Positions 9,042 to 15,297 of a stretch of 15,297 nt of DNA are shown here, piece after piece (within the stretch, counting starts at the first letter, position 1; every line of letters starts with the position of its first letter). The translations under genes were made by a program, and so were the position numbers. Origin of the DNA: Stephanodiscus triporus (taxonomy: Eukaryota > Bacillariophyta > Thalassiosirophyceae > Thalassiosirales > Thalassiosiraceae); NCBI GenBank assembly GCA_036939755.1, contig JALLAZ010000223.1, forward strand, positions 1 through 15,297, given 5' to 3'. The notes beneath the pieces were generated by a model, which was not told where the DNA came from, made no database searches, and worked only from the letters and a program-made list of their open reading frames with translations.

Positions 9042-9152
9042 GCAAATGTCGTGTTCTTGCGACGCATTGGACGCATTGTGGAGGACGGTGGGCACGCTCT
9101 GATCACAGGTTATCAGGTTGGGGGGTGGTCTTTCCCACTGTGAACGTAAAAA
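9042..9152. repeat. Diverged direct duplication, copy B, adjacent to the hydrolase leader
   Basis: Second copy of the module at 8841-8943, somewhat longer because of a small insertion in the G-rich part. It ends about 130 bases before the hydrolase start codon, so it probably lies in or next to that gene's promoter. Confidence 0.7.
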
Positions 9153-9284
9153 TGAGTTTCGTACGTGAGTGTAGTAGAGAGAGAGAGACACCTTTCTTGC
9201 ACAGGCGCGCGGATCAAGGACAGACCACACAAACTCTCGTTGGTCTGCCCTGAGGTTCCCTGCCGTGCCGTGCCTGTGCCAACC

Positions 9285-10424
9285 ATGGGCGGATTCCGGC
9301 TGCATTATTTCCTCCTGGTCCTTAACTCAGTCCACCATGGCCACTCTCTGTTAGCCGTCCCTCGGTCTCGAGGCACCGCGTCCGCTCGATCCTCCAGCCG
9401 CGACTACGATGGAATCCGGCCTCCCTCCCTCGCCGCCCCATCCTCCGGGTCATCCGTCGTATCACGCCGCCGCCGCCGCCGCCGCCGCCGATCGTCATCT
9501 TCCCTCGCCGCACATCGCGACGACGGCGAAAATTTCAAAGACGGCTCCATCCGAGTCGCGCGGTCGGACGGGTCGTCCCATCGCCTATCCTACCGCGTCG
9601 CGCGGCCGGCGTCCCTGTCCTCGAGACTGGCCGCGCCGATCGTGGTCCTGCACGGCGGACCGTCCGTGCCGTCGAATTATCTATACCCGCTGGCGGACGC
9701 GGTGCCCTATCGGTCGATCGTGTTCCACGATCAGCTGGGATGCGGCGCGTCGGACGAGCCGACGGACGCCTCGCTGTACTCGATCGAGGATTCGGTTAAG
9801 GACCTGAAGGGGCTGTTGAAACACCTCGGCGTGCGGCGATTTCACCTCTACGGACAGTCGTACGGCGGAATACTGGCGTTCGAATACCTGAAGAGCGTCG
9901 CGATGGATGGCCGTGGAGGGGGGGATAAGAGCGACGACGGTGCCCCGGTATGCCTTTCTGCGATCCTCTCGTCGTCGCCGACCAACGTGAAGGTGGTCGA
10001 ATCCGAAGCCGCGCTCCTCATCCAGGAACTCGCATCATCGTCGTCATCACCGTCCAACGATGCAACGGAGGAGGTCGCCGTTGAGGAATTATTCCGCAGG
10101 ACTCACCAGTGCCGTTTGCCGGAAATGCCGTCGGCCATACGCGACGCGTACGCCAACGCAGGATCGGTGTGGAGGGGCACGTCGGCGATTTCCGACTACG
10201 TGGCCGAACCGCCAGCGGAGGGCGCGTCGAGGATGCCGTCGACCATGATAATGAGGGGAGAGTACGACTTCGTTAGTGAAGCGGCGGTATCGGGGTGGAG
10301 AGATGCCTTCAATACGAAGTCCTTGAGGTACAAAACGCTTATGGGGTGCTCTCACCACGGACTGTCGGAGGATGGGACATTGTACGGGGAGATCGTTAAT
10401 TCGTTCTTCGGCGAGTATGATTAA
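9285..10424 (+). CDS. Proline iminopeptidase-like alpha/beta hydrolase (peptidase S33 type)
   Basis: This alpha/beta-fold hydrolase resembles proline iminopeptidases, which remove N-terminal proline from peptides; related hydrolases act on other small substrates. Visible motifs are the oxyanion-hole HGGP (about 123-126), DQLGCGASD, the nucleophile elbow GQSYGG (Ser192), the acid in MRGEYDF (Asp328), and the catalytic His in GCSHHG (His357/358), followed by a short C-terminal helix. The start is the ATG in ACCATGG, the first in the frame. It begins MGGFRLHYFLLVLNSVHHGHSLLA, a likely signal peptide, then a Ser/Arg-rich stretch of about 90 residues that includes nine Arg from a CGC microsatellite. 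An N-terminal signal plus a basic Ser-rich region could direct it to the plastid or out of the cell. It is intronless, 379 residues and GC-rich. Substrate specificity cannot be read from the sequence. Confidence 0.82.
   Translation: MGGFRLHYFLLVLNSVHHGHSLLAVPRSRGTASARSSSRDYDGIRPPSLAAPSSGSSVVSRRRRRRRRRSSSSLAAHRDDGENFKDGSIRVARSDGSSHRLSYRVARPASLSSRLAAPIVVLHGGPSVPSNYLYPLADAVPYRSIVFHDQLGCGASDEPTDASLYSIEDSVKDLKGLLKHLGVRRFHLYGQSYGGILAFEYLKSVAMDGRGGGDKSDDGAPVCLSAILSSSPTNVKVVESEAALLIQELASSSSSPSNDATEEVAVEELFRRTHQCRLPEMPSAIRDAYANAGSVWRGTSAISDYVAEPPAEGASRMPSTMIMRGEYDFVSEAAVSGWRDAFNTKSLRYKTLMGCSHHGLSEDGTLYGEIVNSFFGEYD
9465..9490 (+). repeat. CGC trinucleotide microsatellite coding polyarginine
   Basis: About eight CGC/CCG units inside the hydrolase gene give a run of nine Arg between the putative targeting signal and the catalytic domain. 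It is likely length-variable between alleles without breaking the frame. Confidence 0.85.
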
Positions 10425-10748
10425 ATTAAAAGGAAGTAAATTCGATGTTCGGATGATGTGTGCAAAGCTCCTCCCGTGATCTGTCTCTATCTCTAGAGAG
10501 AGAAAGATTGTAGGGTAGAGGCGCAGACATAGTTAACGGGAGGGCTCTCAAAGATAGATATCTTATCTCTTAAAAGACACAGGACAGACCCAAACAAGAG
10601 GATTCTCCAGTTTGTAATAGTTCTCAGCCAAGCAAAATTCCGAGCAAAAACAAAAACCCATCTTTTTGTCTTCCTTCCCCAAGAGGGTATACGTACTGGT
10701 CCAATCAACCAGAGGCAGGCGCGAATAAATATAAATAATAACAAAGAC
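10425..10748 (+). promoter_or_regulatory. PPAN upstream region with small palindromes and an A/T-rich leader
   Basis: These 324 bases lie between two forward genes. They contain TCTCTAGAGA (10490-10499), a near-palindrome around GATATC at 10551-10570, CCAATC at 10701-10706, and an A/T-rich stretch at 10724-10741. The last is too close to the PPAN ATG to be a TATA box. No gene is seen. Confidence 0.4.
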
Positions 10749-12221
10749 ATGCCGCGACGGGGACGCCATCGCAAGAAGACGCGCACCCACGTGGTCGCGA
10801 CCGACGAGCGCATCACGTCTGCCCTCCACTCCAACGACGCACTGAAGGTCCCGCGCTCGCTGGTGATACGACGGGGCAAGACGGAGGGAGAGCTCGTCGA
10901 GCTCGTCACGGACCTGCGCAAGCTCATGCGACCGTACACCGCCCTGAACTTCAAGGAGGACGCGCGGAATCGAAAGATGACGCTGTCCCACTACGCCAAG
11001 TCGCTGTGCGGTCCGTTGGGGATCACGCACATCCTCGGCGTGTCGCAGAACTCGGGCAAGGTCACGCTGAGGGTTGGCAGGACGCCCGGCGGGCCCACGC
11101 TGACATTCCGCGTCAAGCGATTCACGCTCGGACGGCATATACGCAGCGTCCAGCGCCGGCCGTACGACAGCGTGAAGGCGTACGATTCCCCCCCGGTGGT
11201 CGTCACCAACAACTTCGGCGACGCGAGCGCGGCGCCGCACGTGAAGCTCATGAGGATCACGTTCCAGAACATGTTCCCGGCCATCAACGTTAGCACGGTG
11301 AAGCTGGGAGAGTGTCGGAGGGTGGTGCTGTTCAACTTCGTGCGCAGGGACGCCGCTGGCGGTGGCGGGGCGGAGGCGGAGGCGGAGGAGAACGGCAAGA
11401 AGAAGGTCGGGTCCACGGGCGGGAACTTGGACGACGATGACGATCTGGAGGACGAGGAGGTGGAGGTCCGACACTACGCCATACGGACCAAGCCCGTCGG
11501 CGTCGATCGGAGGGTTCGACGGCTCGTGGAATCCAAGATACCGAACCTTGGCAAGCTGAACGACATCGCAGATTACATCGCCAAGTCCGAGGAGGCCGGG
11601 GGGGCGGGTGGGATGAGCGTGGGCGACATGTCCGATTCCGAGGCCGAGGACGAGGCGGCCCACGTGGTCATGCCATCGTCGTCGTCCTCGAAAAGGAGGG
11701 GCAAGAAGGGGAATGATAACGGCTCGGCGACGATCGGCGGCGGCAGCAAGTCGGCGCTGAAGCTGGTGGAGCTCGGTCCTCGACTGCGGCTGAAACTCTA
11801 CAAGGTCGAGCGACTGCTGAGCGCGGGCGACGTCATGTACCACGCGTACGTCTCCAAGACGCCGTCGGAGATCGCGGCGCTGAAGAAGCGCAAGGACGCG
11901 GAGGCGTCGTTGAAGAAACGAAGGCGCGAGGAGCAGGAGGAGAACGTGGAGCGCAAGAGGAGGGCCAAGGAGGAGAAGAAAGTTGCCAGGGAGAGGAGGA
12001 GGAAGGAGAGGGAGGAGAGGGCCATGGCGGCACTGAGGGGAGAGGGCGAACTCGAGAATGATGATGGGATTGAAGACGAGAGTAGCGAAGATGATCGTAG
12101 CAACGATGAAGAAGATGAAAGAAGTGAGAGCAGCCGTGACGACTATGATAATGACGACGATGATAAGGATGCTGATGGAACGGAGGAGGAAGAAGAATCC
12201 GAGAGCAGCTCAGGGGAGTAG
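10749..12221 (+). CDS. PPAN: Ribosome biogenesis protein PPAN/SSF1 (Peter Pan, Brix domain)
   Basis: Ssf1/Peter Pan binds pre-60S particles in the nucleolus and is needed for processing of the 27S/large-subunit rRNA precursor. The 490-residue intronless protein opens with a basic tail (MPRRGRHRKKTRTH). The Brix domain follows at about 31-355: PRSLVIRRGK, LMRPYTALNFKE, TFRVKRFTLGRHI, and the closing sigma-like motif GPRLRLKLYKVE at 343-352. An acidic Gly/Glu-rich insert (about 201-240) and a Ser/Gly-rich insert (about 281-335) interrupt the domain, as is common in the family. After DVMYHAYVSKTPSE comes a long Lys/Arg/Glu helix (about 377-432) and an acidic Asp/Glu/Ser tail, both typical of nucleolar assembly factors. 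The start is the first ATG (GACATGCCG) after an A/T-rich leader. High confidence. Confidence 0.93.
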   Translation: MPRRGRHRKKTRTHVVATDERITSALHSNDALKVPRSLVIRRGKTEGELVELVTDLRKLMRPYTALNFKEDARNRKMTLSHYAKSLCGPLGITHILGVSQNSGKVTLRVGRTPGGPTLTFRVKRFTLGRHIRSVQRRPYDSVKAYDSPPVVVTNNFGDASAAPHVKLMRITFQNMFPAINVSTVKLGECRRVVLFNFVRRDAAGGGGAEAEAEENGKKKVGSTGGNLDDDDDLEDEEVEVRHYAIRTKPVGVDRRVRRLVESKIPNLGKLNDIADYIAKSEEAGGAGGMSVGDMSDSEAEDEAAHVVMPSSSSSKRRGKKGNDNGSATIGGGSKSALKLVELGPRLRLKLYKVERLLSAGDVMYHAYVSKTPSEIAALKKRKDAEASLKKRRREEQEENVERKRRAKEEKKVARERRRKEREERAMAALRGEGELENDDGIEDESSEDDRSNDEEDERSESSRDDYDNDDDDKDADGTEEEEESESSSGE

Positions 12222-13034
12222 ACACGCCGGTGTTGGTCAGTCAAGGACCGTGATGATGGCATGCATGCCCTTCCGTTCTTCTAGCTGCAACCAGTTTTGG
12301 CAAGGACGAGGCTGAGCGGATTTTTCTTTTAAAGGCAGAAATGATGTATATGGCATGCCCTTGCTTGTCCCTTCTGTTGATTATGTTACATCTCAGGTTT
12401 TTCCTTAGGCAAATACATTCAGGTACTGCCCATTTTTTTATGTAGGAGGTCATGCATGTACCCCACCACTCTAGAGAGTGATCTTCTTTTTCATAGCAAC
12501 GACAAAGTCCCGATAGAAGCACCCAAATCAACTGCAATGTGTTGTTTTTCTGTTTCCCTGTGAATGTGAGAGGCATGTAAGAGGATTCTGTCTCTTGGGG
12601 GGGGGGGGGGCAACTACCAACATAGCTTAAGAGAGGTAGTTTGAGACAAGCGTACAAAAACCAAATAAATACTCATTCATGCTTGGATGACTCGTTCTTC
12701 CTGATTGATGATACCTCGTCAATTTCCAAAAAAAAACAGCTCTATCCTGCCTGAAACATACTGCCTCCGATTGCATCGGGGGGAAATTAGGGGTCAAGGT
12801 AATTGGCCATTGATCTCAATGAACCTCACATTGTGGTACCAGATTTGATCTCTAATTGGATTCGTATGTAGATGTAAAATGTTATGATTAATAGTCAACG
12901 TTCAGTTGCACAAAACAGAAGGGGTTCCGAGTCTTCACCTATGCTAATGACAGAGCAAGTATCTCTGCAAAGATAGAGAACCCCAATCCCAGTTTCTTTT
13001 TTCTCCAAGGCTACCATAGAGGTCTCCAGAAAAG
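12222..13034. other. Convergent intergenic region, no gene seen
   Basis: About 810 AT-rich bases lie between the tails of PPAN and the reverse coiled-coil gene. A 138-codon reverse frame at 12241-12657 has no recognisable domain and runs through a G homopolymer. Homopolymers are G14 (12597-12610) and A9 (12728-12736). I see no RNA gene or mobile element. Confidence 0.5.
12597..12610. repeat. G14 homopolymer
   Basis: Fourteen consecutive G in a non-coding interval. Its length is likely unreliable in the assembly and variable between alleles. Confidence 0.9.
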
Positions 13035-14045
13035 TTATGCTACAACCCGACAAGAAGGGGCCGGGGCAATTCCCTCCGCACACACTTTCCAGCCATTTTC
13101 CGGTGGCGTTTCAAAGGCGGGGGCCCGAATGTGGTAAAGATTAACCTTGTTTTCATCGACGGCAGAAAACCACCAGTACCCTAATTTATCACGAGAAACG
13201 TAATACTCGACATCCTTTCCCTTCCACGTCCCTCGTTTTACATACTTAGGGGGGCCATCAGATTGACTTTCATCTTTCGTGAAGATACCATTCAATTCAG
13301 GCAATCCACACCCTTCAACCACAAGGCTGCCACTTGGAGCGCAATCATAGGAGACATCAACCATCACCTTGTCGCCAGTAAATGTCGTAGCAGTGGCGGC
13401 GGCAGTGATAACTGCAGCATCATTGATCTTAGGGATAATGGTGCTGTTCTTGGAGGGCAAAATTGACACTTCCCTCTGCTTTGGTGAGGCAGGTGCCGAC
13501 ATCGCATCCTTCACGCGCATCTCCTCTGCCTCTTTCATCAGCGTTTCAATCCCAGTGACCTCCTCAATAGACATGTTTAATTTTCCACGATTATAAATAT
13601 ACTTCACATTCTTGCCCTGCCACTCTCCCGTTTTAACTGTTTTCTCGAAACCATCATTTTGATTCATTTTGAAGGGTGTATTATATTCTGATGATCCACC
13701 CCAGGGCGTAATCGGTTTTATCTTCTGCATCGACGAAGCAGCCTCGGTCGACATCACGTCGACATCCTTAACACCGCTCACGTTCTCCCACCTCGCCAGC
13801 GCCTCTTTCAATAGAGCTTCCGCAACCCTCACCTCCTCGCGAGACCCGTCCAAGTTTGCCCTCGCAGACGCGGCGTTCTCCTTCGCGACCTCGCAATTCC
13901 TCATCACGATCTCCAACATCTTTTTCGACGCCGATTCGATCTCGCGCGCCGATTCCATCATTTCGGTCGCGGACGACGCCCTCGCGTTCGCGGCGGCGAG
14001 GCGCTGAACTGAAGTGTTGATTTCGCGTCTTCCTTCTGACAACAT
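13035..14045 (-). CDS. Lineage-specific coiled-coil protein with tandem GCG-PE-NG domains
   Basis: Single exon, 336 residues, start AACCATG. Residues 1-90 are strongly helical and Ala/Glu/Lys-rich (ANARASSATEMMESAREIE..., CEVAKENAASARANL...) and predict a coiled coil. After a Ser-rich linker, about 115-160 (WGGSSEYNTPFK...VKTGEWQGKNVKYIYNRGKL) aligns with the C-terminal domain at about 241-325 (VVEGCGLPELNG...VKRGTWKGKDVEYYVSRDKL...WWFSAV...PPENGW). The protein therefore carries one degenerate and one intact copy of the same domain. I recognise this coiled coil plus V-x-GCG-x-PE-x-NG architecture from expanded gene families in diatoms, with no assigned function. The C-terminal fold seems beta-rich with conserved Trp, suggesting a binding module. 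No signal peptide or membrane segment is seen. The function is unknown. Confidence 0.75.
   Translation of the reverse strand: MLSEGRREINTSVQRLAAANARASSATEMMESAREIESASKKMLEIVMRNCEVAKENAASARANLDGSREEVRVAEALLKEALARWENVSGVKDVDVMSTEAASSMQKIKPITPWGGSSEYNTPFKMNQNDGFEKTVKTGEWQGKNVKYIYNRGKLNMSIEEVTGIETLMKEAEEMRVKDAMSAPASPKQREVSILPSKNSTIIPKINDAAVITAAATATTFTGDKVMVDVSYDCAPSGSLVVEGCGLPELNGIFTKDESQSDGPPKYVKRGTWKGKDVEYYVSRDKLGYWWFSAVDENKVNLYHIRAPAFETPPENGWKVCAEGIAPAPSCRVVA

Positions 14046-15297
<1,252 letters not shown>

Noticed and set aside
8792..9106. A reverse frame spanning both copies of the promoter duplication
   Set aside because: No known domain, and it lies between two divergent genes with good starts. 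The shared peptide follows from the duplicated DNA with an offset divisible by three; kept only as an alternative in the findings.
10563..11843. A 426-codon reverse frame opposite PPAN
   Set aside because: It is antisense to an unmistakable Brix-domain protein and resembles no family; long antisense frames are expected in GC-rich coding DNA.
12241..12657. A 138-codon reverse frame after PPAN
   Set aside because: No recognisable motif, it crosses a G14 homopolymer, and its composition is like the surrounding non-coding DNA.

Overview
The window is nuclear DNA of a eukaryotic microalga, most likely a diatom and probably a centric one. Four observations support this. Genes carry short GT-AG introns, several with near-perfect GTAAGT donors. 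One protein has a coiled coil plus a GCG.PE.NG domain that I recognise only from diatom proteomes. The M11 metalloprotease has a Pro/Thr linker and a C-terminal domain of a type I know from diatoms. A nephrocystin-4 homologue implies a flagellated stage, which centric but not pennate diatoms have. The genus cannot be fixed from the sequence.

Layout, left to right. Positions 1-463 hold the N-terminal part of TRM6, the non-catalytic subunit of the tRNA m1A58 methyltransferase. It is damaged by an apparent one-base frameshift in a C-run and ends early at a TGA. About 120 bases later, 585-1301 carries the C-terminal half of a NASP-type histone chaperone whose N-terminal half is missing. The reverse-strand gene at 1657-4912 encodes an NPHP4-like ciliary transition-zone protein in two exons. 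An 870-base gap without a convincing gene follows. A five-exon reverse-strand gene (5783-8729) encodes a secreted gametolysin-like (M11) metalloprotease. Its HExxHxxGxxH zinc site is split by an intron, and its linker contains a 15-base minisatellite with a nonsense codon in the frame that continues the protein.

A divergent promoter region (8730-9284) contains a diverged duplication of about 105 bases. It is followed by a secreted or organellar proline-iminopeptidase-like alpha/beta hydrolase (9285-10424), then the ribosome-biogenesis Brix protein PPAN/SSF1 (10749-12221). After an 810-base gap comes a reverse-strand lineage-specific coiled-coil protein (13035-14045). The window ends in the first exon of glutathione reductase (14705-15260), preceded by two inverted E2F-like sites.

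Nothing indicates an operon or a dedicated gene cluster: the genes are unrelated housekeeping and lineage-specific functions. The intron-poor genes (NASP, hydrolase, PPAN, glutathione reductase) are visibly GC-rich, while NPHP4, the protease and the intergenic DNA are much more AT-rich. The points most worth following are the broken TRM6/NASP junction, the decaying 3' half of the protease gene, NPHP4 in a diatom, the paired E2F sites, and the duplicated divergent promoter. All family assignments come from recognising motifs by eye; no database search was run.
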